Counted from the stretch's first letter, positions 1-6,451 are shown. The stretch is 8,246 bases of DNA from an uncultured Duganella sp. (GCA_946482635.1 CAMLSG010000235.1:1-8246), one strand, 5' to 3'. Translations and numbers: made by a program. The notes: generated by a model from the sequence alone, not told the origin.

Positions 1-944
1 GTCTTCACCACCACTTCCGGGTCGAAGATACGCATCACCAGCTTTTCGCCGAAGGCGGTCGGCAGGGTCGACAGGCGCAGCTCGATTTCCTGGCCGCCGG
101 CGGTGCGGGTCTTGATGCGGCCGTCCTGCGGGCGGCGCTTCTCGATCACGTCCATGCGGCCCAGCAGCTTGATGCGGGCCGTCATGGCGATCATCACCAC
201 GGCAGGCACCTGGTAGACCTGGTGCAGCACGCCGTCGATGCGGAAGCGGATGGTGCCGAGGTCGCGCTTCGGTTCCAGGTGAATATCCGAGGCGCGCTGT
301 TCGAAGGCGTACTGCCACAGCCAGTCGACGATATTGATCACGTGCTGGTCGTTGGCGTCGACCGTCTTGTTCATTTTGCCGAGTTCGACCAGCTGCTCGA
401 AGTTGTTGCGCAGGGCGACATCCTGGCCGGTGTTCTTGTTGGCGTGCTTGATCGATTTGGCCAGCGAGAAGAACTGCGAGGTGTATTGCGAGATATCGAG
501 CGGGTTCGAAATCACGCGCTTGATGATGCGGCGCGCGACCTTGGCGATTTCCGCTTCCCACTCCAGTGCGAACGGATCGGCGGTGGCAACGGTCAGCGTG
601 TCCGGCGTGATTTCCACCGGCAGGATATTGAAGCGCGCCGCATAGCTGGCCGACATCACGTCCGCCACCTTGGTGAAGTCGATCTTCAGCGGGTCGATGC
701 GGTAGAAGGGCAGTTTGGCGCGCTGCGCCAGCCACTCGGTCAGCACGTCGAGCGTCAGCAGCTTGCCGCTCTTGACCGATACCAGCTTGCAGTGCGCCAC
801 GGCGCTGAGGGGATGCATGGCGCCCGGCGTGTTGCGCAGGATGCCTTGCGCCTGGGCGTACAGCCCTTTGACTTCGGCTTTCTCGACCATTCCATCAGCC
901 AGCAGCCAGGTGAAGATAATTTGAAGATCGAGCGCTTTTGCCAT
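1..944 (-). CDS. GspE/PilB-family secretion or type IV pilus ATPase, C-terminal part missing (cut by window edge)
   Basis: This is a hexameric ATPase of the type II secretion/type IV pilus assembly family, which works on the cytoplasmic face of the inner membrane. The first 314 residues are present. Residues about 80-160 resemble the GspE/MshE N-terminal domain (YRIDPLKID, YAARFNILPVEI, LTVATADPF). Residues 218-224 carry ASDIHLEP-type sequence, the start of the ATPase core, followed by RFRIDGVL, MDVIEKRRPQDGRI (264-277) and LSTLPTAFGEKLVMRIFD (291-308). The Walker A, Asp box and Walker B should follow but lie beyond position 1. The ATG at 944-942 is preceded by AAGGT overlapping the stop of the upstream gene, eight bases away, so the two are probably translationally coupled. 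The exact system served (T2SS, T4P or other) cannot be told because no pilus or secretin genes are visible. Family membership is sure; subtype is not. Confidence 0.9.
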   Translation of the reverse strand, partial: MAKALDLQIIFTWLLADGMVEKAEVKGLYAQAQGILRNTPGAMHPLSAVAHCKLVSVKSGKLLTLDVLTEWLAQRAKLPFYRIDPLKIDFTKVADVMSASYAARFNILPVEITPDTLTVATADPFALEWEAEIAKVARRIIKRVISNPLDISQYTSQFFSLAKSIKHANKNTGQDVALRNNFEQLVELGKMNKTVDANDQHVINIVDWLWQYAFEQRASDIHLEPKRDLGTIRFRIDGVLHQVYQVPAVVMIAMTARIKLLGRMDVIEKRRPQDGRIKTRTAGGQEIELRLSTLPTAFGEKLVMRIFDPEVVVK

Positions 945-952
945 GTGTGACC

Positions 953-1738
953 TTATGCGAGTGCGGCTTTGAGTCCTTTGAGCCAGGACTTTGCGGGCAA
1001 TTTTGTTTCGGCGACGATTTGCGCGGCGCGGTCGGCCAGCGCTGCCACGTCGATGTTGCGGCGAGTCTTGAAGGCGACTGCCACCACGTTCCCGTCATGG
1101 ACTTCCGGCAGCGACACCACTTGCGGGAAGGCGAACTTCATCGCCTTCAGGTTCTTGGCGTAGCTTGGATGGTCGCCGAACAGGTTGATGGTCATGATGC
1201 CATCGTCATTCAGGCAGGCGGCGCAGGCCTGGTAGAACTCAGGCGTGTCGAGCACCGGGCCGCGCGCAGTGGCATCGTACAGGTCGACCTGCAGCGCGTC
1301 GAGCGTGCCGTGGTTGGCCGGGTTGGTGACGTAATCCATCGCATCCATCTCGACCACGTTGAGGCGGCCGTCATTGTCGGGCAGCTTGAACATGGAATAG
1401 CAGATGCTGATCACCGACGGATTCAGTTCCACCGTGGTGACTTGCGCTTCAGGGAAATGCTTGTAGCAGAACTTGGTCAGCGCGCCGGTGCCCAGGCCCA
1501 GTTGGGCGACGTGGGTTGGCGCATCGTTCCATAGCATCCAGGCCATCATCTGTTGAGCGTACTCCAGTTCCGGCCAATCCGGCTTGCGGATGCGCATGGC
1601 GCCTTGCACCCACTCGGTGCCGAAATGCAGGTAGCGCACACCATCCAATTCGGACAGCGTGACCGGGGCAAACTTGGGTTTCCGCGTGGCGGGACGCGAA
1701 GACTCTTCTTTTTCGATGGATTTACGTTTAATCAGCAT
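953..1738 (-). CDS. Spermidine synthase-fold (SpeE-like) protein
   Basis: A 261-residue soluble protein with the aminopropyltransferase/class I methyltransferase fold. Visible pieces: an N-terminal strand region (about 25-50), Y60 in ELEYAQQMM aligning with the substrate-contacting Tyr of SpeE, nucleotide loop QLGLGTGA (79-86), acidic E104 in VELNP for the ribose, EMDAMDY (130-136), and VDLYDATARGP (151-161), where D152 and D155 align by eye with the two active-site aspartates of SpeE. The loop is GLGTG rather than the usual GGGDG, and the His after Y60 is Ala, so true spermidine synthesis is uncertain. A role on another substrate is possible. The start is the ATG at 1738; an upstream in-frame TTG at 1774 is rejected because it lies in the -35 box. 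The gene probably forms an operon with the ATPase eight bases downstream. Confidence 0.82.
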   Translation of the reverse strand: MLIKRKSIEKEESSRPATRKPKFAPVTLSELDGVRYLHFGTEWVQGAMRIRKPDWPELEYAQQMMAWMLWNDAPTHVAQLGLGTGALTKFCYKHFPEAQVTTVELNPSVISICYSMFKLPDNDGRLNVVEMDAMDYVTNPANHGTLDALQVDLYDATARGPVLDTPEFYQACAACLNDDGIMTINLFGDHPSYAKNLKAMKFAFPQVVSLPEVHDGNVVAVAFKTRRNIDVAALADRAAQIVAETKLPAKSWLKGLKAALA

Positions 1739-1744
1739 GGCGGC

Positions 1745-1774
1745 ATTATCCCGCGTTATCTTGCTTACAAGCAA
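1745..1774 (-). promoter_or_regulatory. Candidate sigma-70 promoter giving a leaderless transcript of the SpeE-like gene
   Basis: Read on the minus strand, TTGCTT (1774-1769) and GATAAT (1750-1745) are separated by 18 bases. GATAAT matches the consensus -10 at five of six positions. The ATG at 1738 begins seven bases after the -10, just where transcription would start, and there is no good Shine-Dalgarno sequence in front of it. I infer a leaderless mRNA. The promoter sits between this gene and the terminator of the preceding gene (1781-1813), which fits an independent transcription unit. Confidence 0.55.
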
Positions 1775-1775
1775 G
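1760..1775. repeat. Perfect 7-bp inverted repeat over the -35 box of the SpeE-like gene
   Basis: CTTGCTT and AAGCAAG are separated by AC. The right arm in plus-strand coordinates (1769-1775) contains the proposed -35 hexamer of the leftward promoter, so a protein binding here would cover the promoter. It could be an operator, or chance for so short a repeat. Confidence 0.4.
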
Positions 1776-1780
1776 CGTCC

Positions 1781-1813
1781 AAATAAAAACTGCCGACCAT
1801 TGCTGGCCGGCAG
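1781..1813 (-). terminator. Intrinsic terminator of the glycine-zipper protein gene
   Basis: On the minus strand CTGCCGGCC pairs with GGTCGGCAG as a nine-bp stem including one G-T wobble, with a six-base loop AGCAAT, followed by TTTTTATTT (1789-1781). It begins 28 bases after the stop codon of the leftward gene ending at 1841. It separates that gene from the SpeE-like gene downstream. Confidence 0.88.
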
Positions 1814-1840
1814 TCCGGGTAAGGAGAGGTGGCCCGGGAC

Positions 1841-2356
1841 TTAATTATTCATCGGTTCAACATTCACACGCAGGCGGATACGCTGGCCCGGGTCGTGGCT
1901 CATGAAACTGGTGTAGTTACGGCCGCGGTAATCGTACTCCACGTTATAGCCGGTGGTGCGGGTTTCGAAAGAATCGACCATGCGGCACTGCTTGACTGCC
2001 TGCTCCTGCACGGCGCCCGGCTGGGCGTTCGAATTCTGGGTGCGGTCGCCGATCACGGCGCCGGCAATCGCGCCGGCAGCGGTGGCGGCAGTCTTGCCGT
2101 GGCCGGAGCCGACCTGGCTACCGACTGCCGCGCCCAGGATGCCACCGAGGATACTGCCGCCGACGCCGCGTTCCTGCGGCTGCTGCACCTGGACGTACTC
2201 GGTGCGGCATTCCTGGCGCGGACGATTGATTTGCTCGGTCACAGGCGTGACGCGGGTCACCCGGCCGTAATCCTCAAAATCGATTGCTTGTGCCTGCGCC
2301 AGCGGAACGGCGCCGAGGCTCAGGGCTGCGAAAAACAATTTAGTTTTGGCTTTCAT
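1841..2356 (-). CDS. Exported glycine-zipper 2TM-domain protein
   Basis: A 171-residue envelope protein. Residues 1-24 form a Sec signal peptide (MKAKTKLFF start, hydrophobic core, AQA at the likely cleavage site near residue 22-24); there is no lipobox cysteine, so it is probably not a lipoprotein. Residues 64-104 form a glycine zipper (GGSILGGILGAAVGS followed by AAGAIAGAVIG), as in the Rickettsia 17-kDa antigen/SlyB-like family, which inserts in or packs against membranes. Two cysteines (C50, C124) flank the zipper and could form a disulfide in the periplasm. The C-terminal part has YNVEYDYRGRNYTSFM and RIRLRVNVEP, typical of these proteins. The ATG at 2356 has a good Shine-Dalgarno sequence (GAGGT, 2368-2364). 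The gene is monocistronic, ending in a strong terminator. The precise function is not known. Confidence 0.9.
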   Translation of the reverse strand: MKAKTKLFFAALSLGAVPLAQAQAIDFEDYGRVTRVTPVTEQINRPRQECRTEYVQVQQPQERGVGGSILGGILGAAVGSQVGSGHGKTAATAAGAIAGAVIGDRTQNSNAQPGAVQEQAVKQCRMVDSFETRTTGYNVEYDYRGRNYTSFMSHDPGQRIRLRVNVEPMNN

Positions 2357-2664
2357 TTTGTTTACCTCGTTTCTGTCTTTTTGGCAGTTCGCTTGGGTTT
2401 AATTGGAATTGCACGACTAAATATTAACGCCAAGGCTTGTATCCTTGGGGGAAGTAAGGCAACAAAATGTAACCCCATGCTTTTGGGTTAATATGGTAAG
2501 TTTTTAACAAAACTTGCGTTAGGACTCACTTTCGGGTTGATTCATAGAGTACAACACGTTACCCTTATGGCGTGGAATCAGATTGACAGGGAGAAACGAA
2601 AGCTCCGGCCCCGGCGCATTGACCCGCCTACGGCTTGTACTTGATAGGTCGATTTGAGGGAAAG
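2357..2664. other. Divergent intergenic region with three short inverted repeats
   Basis: This 308-base gap separates the leftward glycine-zipper gene from the rightward barstar-like gene and should hold both promoters. The part from about 2370 to 2520 is visibly richer in A and T than the genes. It contains inverted repeats CCAAGG/CCTTGG (2430-2448), TAACCC/GGGTTA (2470-2490) and AAGTTTT/AAAACTT (2498-2515). A weak leftward promoter candidate is TTGTTG (2465-2460), 16 bases, GATACA (2443-2438). Weak rightward candidates are TTGATT (2537-2542), 17 bases, TACCCT (2560-2565), and a TTGACC at 2619-2624 without a good -10. None is convincing. I see no RNA gene or recognised riboswitch and no credible small ORF. 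Confidence 0.6.
2656..2660 (+). promoter_or_regulatory. Ribosome binding site fixing the barstar-like start
   Basis: GAGGG lies four bases before the ATG at 2665. It favours this ATG over the in-frame TTG at 2635, which has no such site and would add ten residues unlike the family. Confidence 0.65.
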
Positions 2665-3063
2665 ATGAGTTTGTTGATAACTGTGCCGCCTAATTTAGTC
2701 CAGTCTATTCGCGCCTTCCGCGTGGCAGAGCTGCAGGACGAGGCAGCGCGCCTGGGGCAGCACTTCTTGTATGCGCATTGCAATGCCGGCCTGACCAAAC
2801 AGCAAGTCTTGGGCATTATTGCCGAGTCTTTCCACATCCCTAAACCGCACTCCAAGAATTTCGACGCCCTGCGCCTGACCCTGACCGAAACCATGGACAA
2901 GGCCGGCCCCCAGCCGGGCTTCCTGATCGTGCTGGAACAGTTGCCAAACACGCAAAAGTTTGATCGTGAAGCACGCGAGTGCCTGCTGGATGTATTCCGC
3001 GATGCGGCCGATTTCTGGGCCGAAAAGAAGGTACCGTTCCGCGTCTTCTACTCGTTCGAGTAG
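2665..3063 (+). CDS. Barstar-family protein (barnase-inhibitor fold), no partner RNase nearby
   Basis: A 132-residue cytoplasmic protein with no signal peptide. The C-terminal 80 residues match barstar by eye: N65-F-D67-A-L corresponds to barstar N33-L-D35-A-L, and LLDVFRDA (107-114) to LQVFREA, so D113 sits where E76 is. Barstar contact residues Y29, W38 and D39 are replaced by P61, R70 and L71. Residues 1-45 are an extension not present in the 89-residue Bacillus inhibitor. In barstar D39 is the main residue that plugs the barnase active site, so this protein is unlikely to inhibit a barnase in the same way. No ribonuclease toxin gene is in the window. It may inhibit another nuclease or do something else. 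It lies 80 bases before purN, which seems to have its own promoter. Confidence 0.82.
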   Translation: MSLLITVPPNLVQSIRAFRVAELQDEAARLGQHFLYAHCNAGLTKQQVLGIIAESFHIPKPHSKNFDALRLTLTETMDKAGPQPGFLIVLEQLPNTQKFDREARECLLDVFRDAADFWAEKKVPFRVFYSFE

Positions 3064-3077
3064 CCTCAATTCCCCGC

Positions 3078-3106
3078 TTGCATAGTTTGCTGCGTAGCAG
3101 CATAAT
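3078..3106 (+). promoter_or_regulatory. Candidate promoter for purN with an inverted repeat in its spacer
   Basis: TTGCAT (3078-3083) and CATAAT (3101-3106) are 17 bases apart. The spacer and the first bases of the -10 hold TGCTGC GTA GCAGCA (3088-3102), a perfect 6-bp inverted repeat. A second -10-like hexamer, TACAAT, lies at 3131-3136, seven bases before the purN ATG, but lacks a matching -35. Confidence 0.45.
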
Positions 3107-3143
3107 GTCGCGTTGGCTCGCCTGAGCAGGTACAATGGCGGCC

Positions 3144-3752
3144 ATGAAAAACATCGTCATCCTCATTTCCGGACGCGGAAGCAATATGGAAGCGGTGGTC
3201 CGTGCAGCCAAGGCCGAACAATGGCCGGCGCGCATTGCCGCCGTCATCAGCAATAAGGCGGACGCCAAGGGCCTCGAATTCGCGGCCTCGCACGGCATCC
3301 CGACCGCAGTAGTCAGCAACAAGGATTACCCTAGCCGCGAAGCATTCGATGCTGCGCTGCAGGAAGTCATTGACGGCTTCAGCCCCGATCTCGTAGTGCT
3401 GGCCGGTTTCATGCGCATCCTGACGCCGGGCTTCGTCGCCCACTACGAAAACCGCATGCTGAATATCCACCCATCGCTGCTGCCGCTGTTCCCAGGACTG
3501 CACACGCACGAGCAGGCGCTGGCTTCCGGCGCAGCCACGCACGGCGCCACCGTGCACTTCGTGACCGCGGAGCTGGACCATGGGCCGCTGGTGGACCAGG
3601 TGTCCGTGCCTGTCCTGCCGGGCGATACCGCCGATGTGCTGGCGGCGCGCGTGCTGGAGCAGGAATGGATCATGTACCCGCGTGCTATCCGCTGGTTCGT
3701 TGAAGGCCGATTGAGGGTCGAAGATGGCAAGGTCAATATTGACCGCAACTGA
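3144..3752 (+). CDS. purN: Phosphoribosylglycinamide formyltransferase PurN
   Basis: GAR transformylase, the third step of de novo purine synthesis: it transfers the formyl group of 10-formyltetrahydrofolate to glycinamide ribonucleotide in the cytoplasm. The 202-residue length is close to E. coli PurN (212). Motifs: phosphate loop SGRGSNMEA (9-17), VVLAGFMRIL (84-93) on the folate side, and NIHPSLLPLFPGLHTHEQAL (107-126), with catalytic N107 and H109; D145 in ELDHGP completes the Asn-His-Asp triad at the same spacing as E. coli 106/108/144. The start is placed at the ATG at 3144 because family members begin MKNIVILISGRGSN. An ATG at 3135 would add only MAA and overlaps a -10-like TACAAT. It is followed after 16 bases by the RNA methyltransferase gene, probably in the same transcript. 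Confidence 0.97.
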   Translation: MKNIVILISGRGSNMEAVVRAAKAEQWPARIAAVISNKADAKGLEFAASHGIPTAVVSNKDYPSREAFDAALQEVIDGFSPDLVVLAGFMRILTPGFVAHYENRMLNIHPSLLPLFPGLHTHEQALASGAATHGATVHFVTAELDHGPLVDQVSVPVLPGDTADVLAARVLEQEWIMYPRAIRWFVEGRLRVEDGKVNIDRN

Positions 3753-3768
3753 ATAGAGAAAGAACACC

Positions 3769-5061
3769 ATGCGTTTGCCACCATACGTCCTCACCAGCGC
3801 CGAAAACGTGCTGCGTGAAATCATGCGCTTCACCGCGCCGGCCGACACCACCCTGTCGCACTTCTTCAAATCGCACCCGAAGCTGGGCGGCCGCGAGCGC
3901 GGCGCCATCGCTGAATCGGTTTACGCCGTGCTGCGTAACAAAGCCTTCTTCACCGACCGCGCCGAAGCCGGCGCCGGCGGCGCCACCATGCGCCGCCTGG
4001 TGCTGCTGGGCATGGCCGATGCAGTCGGCATCGATGCGCTGCCGGGCTTGAGCGAAGAAGAATCCGAATGGCTGAAGCGCCAGCTGGAAATCGACCGCTC
4101 GCTGCTGCACAAATCGATGCGCGCGAACATGCCGAAGTGGCTGTTCGACAAGCTGGTCGCCCAATACGGCGAAGACGAAACCCTGGCCCTGGCCGACGCG
4201 CTGAACACTCCGGCGCCGCTGGACCTGCGCGTCAATGCCATGAAGGCCGACCGCGATGCGGTGGTGGCCGAACTGGCGACCGCGCCTATCGTGGCCGAGC
4301 CGACCCCATTCGCCCCGCTGGGCCTGCGCCTGAAGAAAAAGCCGGCGCTGCAGAACCTGCCGCTGTTCAAATCCGGCGCGATTGAAGTGCAGGATGAAGG
4401 CAGCCAGCTGCTGGCCCAGATCCTCGGCGCCAAGCGCGGCGAGATGGTGGTGGACTTTTGCGCAGGCGCCGGCGGCAAGACGCTGGCGCTGGGCGCGCAG
4501 ATGCGCAATACCGGCCGCCTGTACGCCTTCGACGTCTCCGAAAAGCGCTTGAGCAAGCTGAAGCCGCGCCTCGCGCGCTCCGGCCTGTCCAACGTACACC
4601 CGGTCGCCATCGCGCACGAAAAGGACGCCAAGGTCAAGCGCCTTGCAGGTAAGATCGACCGCGTGCTGGTGGATGCGCCATGCTCCGGCATGGGCACGCT
4701 GCGCCGCAATCCGGACGTGAAGTGGCGCCAGCCGGAAGGCGCGATCGCCGAGATGCACGAGAAGCAGGTTTCGATCCTGGACGGCGCCGCACGCCTGGTC
4801 AAAGGCGGCGGTCGCCTGGTGTACGCCACCTGCTCGCTGCTGGACGAAGAGAACGACGCCGTCGCCAAGCAATTCATCGAAACCCATCCGGATTTCGAGC
4901 TGGTGCCGATGTCCAAAGTACTGGCAGAACAGAAGATCGCCAACCTCGAGATGGGCGACTACCTGAAGCTGCTGCCGCACAAGCACCAGACCGACGGCTT
5001 CTTTGCCGCCGTATTCGAACGCAAGCCAATGGCCAAGCCGGCCAAGGCCGACGAAGAGTAA
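3769..5061 (+). CDS. RsmB/NOP-family RNA (cytosine-5) methyltransferase
   Basis: A SAM-dependent RNA m5C methyltransferase of 430 residues, cytoplasmic. Residues 1 to about 150 form a helical NusB-like RNA-binding domain (LSHFFKSHPKLGGRERGAI). The catalytic domain has SAM motif I DFCAGAGGKT (229-238), motif IV DAPCSGMGTLRRNP with C305, and motif VI YATCSLLDEEND with C355. The 50-residue spacing of the two cysteines equals that of E. coli RsmB (C325/C375). In this family the motif VI Cys attacks C6 of the target base and the motif IV Cys helps release product. The length matches RsmB, whose target is 16S rRNA C967. However, Burkholderiales usually carry another rsmB beside fmt, so this purN-linked copy may be a paralogue with a different target; I leave the symbol blank. 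Confidence 0.93.
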   Translation: MRLPPYVLTSAENVLREIMRFTAPADTTLSHFFKSHPKLGGRERGAIAESVYAVLRNKAFFTDRAEAGAGGATMRRLVLLGMADAVGIDALPGLSEEESEWLKRQLEIDRSLLHKSMRANMPKWLFDKLVAQYGEDETLALADALNTPAPLDLRVNAMKADRDAVVAELATAPIVAEPTPFAPLGLRLKKKPALQNLPLFKSGAIEVQDEGSQLLAQILGAKRGEMVVDFCAGAGGKTLALGAQMRNTGRLYAFDVSEKRLSKLKPRLARSGLSNVHPVAIAHEKDAKVKRLAGKIDRVLVDAPCSGMGTLRRNPDVKWRQPEGAIAEMHEKQVSILDGAARLVKGGGRLVYATCSLLDEENDAVAKQFIETHPDFELVPMSKVLAEQKIANLEMGDYLKLLPHKHQTDGFFAAVFERKPMAKPAKADEE

Positions 5062-5069
5062 CAGCCCAG

Positions 5070-5129
5070 CCCGCGGCGGAAAAAGGGAAAAAAGGGGTAC
5101 GTCCCCTTTTTTCGCTTTTCCGCCGCGGG
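5070..5129. repeat. Long near-perfect inverted repeat, possible dispersed palindromic element and bidirectional terminator
   Basis: Left arm 5070-5097 and right arm 5103-5129 pair over 26 base pairs with one G-G mismatch (5086/5114) and one bulged A, around the loop TACGT (5098-5102). The outer ten base pairs are CCCGCGGCGG against CCGCCGCGGG; the centre is six A-T pairs and four G-C pairs. The inner hairpin followed by T6 (5107-5112) resembles an intrinsic terminator on the plus strand, and the mirror holds on the minus strand. It starts eight bases after the methyltransferase stop and ends nine bases before the Shine-Dalgarno of the channel gene. It could terminate, attenuate or protect the transcript. 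I have an impression of similar palindromes recurring between genes in related genomes, which I cannot check here. Confidence 0.85.
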
Positions 5130-5155
5130 TGCGACCATAAGGAGAAAGTCGAACG

Positions 5156-6451
5156 ATGCCGTTGGCAAATTTGCTGAATGACCTGTTGGGCGATTTGCGC
5201 GATCCGAGCCTGATGTGGCAGGTGGGCGCGATCGCGTTGTCCATCTTGCTGGGCTGGGCCTTGTCGCGCTTCCTGTGGCGCGGCGTCAAGGCGCATACCG
5301 CGAACAACAATGTGGCGCGCTTTGGTGTGGAGAGCTTCGGCCGCGTCGTCGGTCCGCTGGCCATCGTCGCCTTGCTGTGGGCTTCGCAGAAAATGCTGGG
5401 CCGACTGCACCAGCATACGAACCTGTTCAACCTGGCGTTGCCGATCTTCAGTTCGCTGGCGGTGATTCGCTTCGGCTTCTACCTGTTGCGCCGCGTGTTC
5501 GCGCGCGGCGGCGTGGTGGGCGAGGGCATGCAGAATTTCGAGAAGGCCTTCCAGCTCCTCGTGTGGCTGGCCTTCGTGCTGTACATCACCGGCTTCTACC
5601 AGGACGTCTTCGACTTCCTCGATGACACGCTGATCCCGCTCGGCAAGCACAAGGTTTCGATTGCGACCATCCTGCAGGCGGCGGTCTCGGTCGTGGTGCT
5701 GCTGCTGCTGGCAATGTGGGCGGGCGCGGCGCTGGAAGAGCGCCTGATGAACCTGCACACCATGCACTCCAACCTGCGCGTGGTGTTCGCGCGCATGGGC
5801 CGTGCGGTGCTGATCCTGGTGGCGGTGCTGGTCAGCCTGTCGCTGGTGGGCATCGACCTGACCGTGCTGTCGGTGTTCGGCGGCGCGCTGGGTGTCGGCC
5901 TCGGCCTGGGCTTGCAGAAGATCGCCAGCAATTATGTGTCCGGCTTCATCATCCTGCTCGATCGCAGCCTGACCATCGGCAACGTCATCACGGTCGACAA
6001 GTACAGCGGCCAGGTTACCCAGATTAATACCCGCTATACCGTGCTGCAGGGGACCGATGGCGTTGAATCCATCGTGCCGAACGAAATGCTGGTGTCGGGC
6101 GCGGTGCAGAATTCTTCCTTGTCCAATCCGGCGGTGGTGATCGTCACCCGCGTGACCGTCGGCTACGACAGCGATGTGGACGTCGTGCTCAAGCTGATGG
6201 AAGACGCGGCGCTCTCAATCGAGCGCGTGATGAAGGACAAGCCGCCATCAGGCATGCTGCAAGCCTTCGGCGCCGACGGCCTGGAGCTGGCGCTGGCCTT
6301 CTGGATCGCCGATCCGGAAAACGGCCGTGGCGGCGTGACCTCCGATGTCAATCGGGCAATCTGGAAGTCCTTGAAAGAAAACGGAATTTCTGTACCGTTC
6401 CCGCAACGCGAGATCCGGCTGCTGGGCCCTCTGCCAGAGCAGTCTGCCTAA
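5156..6451 (+). CDS. MscS-family mechanosensitive ion channel
   Basis: An inner-membrane protein of 431 residues that should open under membrane tension and release solutes on hypo-osmotic shock. Hydrophobic segments lie near 20-38, 63-79, 92-113, 130-149, 170-191, 213-233 and 237-258, so about seven helices against three in the 286-residue E. coli MscS. The last one is the pore-lining helix, with the Gly/Ala-rich FGGALGVGLGLGLQKIASN (241-259) typical of MscS TM3. It is followed by the beta domain (VSGFIILLDRSLTIGN, QVTQINTRYTVLQ, IVPNEMLVSGAVQN) and the cytoplasmic cage domain (VTVGYDSDVD onward). The start is the ATG at 5156, with AAGGAG at 5139-5144, an 11-base spacing that is slightly long. 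No separate promoter is evident; it lies downstream of the palindrome at 5070-5129. Subtype (YnaI, YbdG or other) is not determined. Confidence 0.94.
   Translation: MPLANLLNDLLGDLRDPSLMWQVGAIALSILLGWALSRFLWRGVKAHTANNNVARFGVESFGRVVGPLAIVALLWASQKMLGRLHQHTNLFNLALPIFSSLAVIRFGFYLLRRVFARGGVVGEGMQNFEKAFQLLVWLAFVLYITGFYQDVFDFLDDTLIPLGKHKVSIATILQAAVSVVVLLLLAMWAGAALEERLMNLHTMHSNLRVVFARMGRAVLILVAVLVSLSLVGIDLTVLSVFGGALGVGLGLGLQKIASNYVSGFIILLDRSLTIGNVITVDKYSGQVTQINTRYTVLQGTDGVESIVPNEMLVSGAVQNSSLSNPAVVIVTRVTVGYDSDVDVVLKLMEDAALSIERVMKDKPPSGMLQAFGADGLELALAFWIADPENGRGGVTSDVNRAIWKSLKENGISVPFPQREIRLLGPLPEQSA

Noticed and set aside
222..950. Rightward 242-codon ORF opposite the ATPase gene
   Set aside because: It is the complement of a clearly conserved ATPase reading frame; the translation is Arg/His/Val-rich with no family signal.
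1739..1774. TTG at 1774 as start of the SpeE-like gene
   Set aside because: It lies within the proposed -35 and would put the -10 inside the coding region; the ATG at 1738 fits better.
1829..2491. Rightward 220-codon ORF opposite the glycine-zipper gene
   Set aside because: It crosses the intergenic region and terminator antisense; the leftward frame has a signal peptide, zipper and Shine-Dalgarno sequence.
2635..2664. TTG at 2635 as start of the barstar-like gene
   Set aside because: No ribosome binding site; GAGGG points to the ATG at 2665.
2591..2664. Riboswitch or structured leader before the barstar-like gene
   Set aside because: Only a four-bp GGAG/CTCC hairpin is visible and no known riboswitch core is recognised.
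3088..3102. TGCTGC-GTA-GCAGCA as terminator of the barstar-like gene
   Set aside because: No T-run follows on either strand.
3135..3143. ATG at 3135 as start of purN
   Set aside because: It overlaps a -10-like TACAAT and adds three residues absent from typical PurN; not strictly excluded.
3733..5430. Leftward 565-codon ORF over the methyltransferase and channel gene starts
   Set aside because: Antisense shadow caused by high GC at third codon positions; it runs straight through the palindrome and has no motif.
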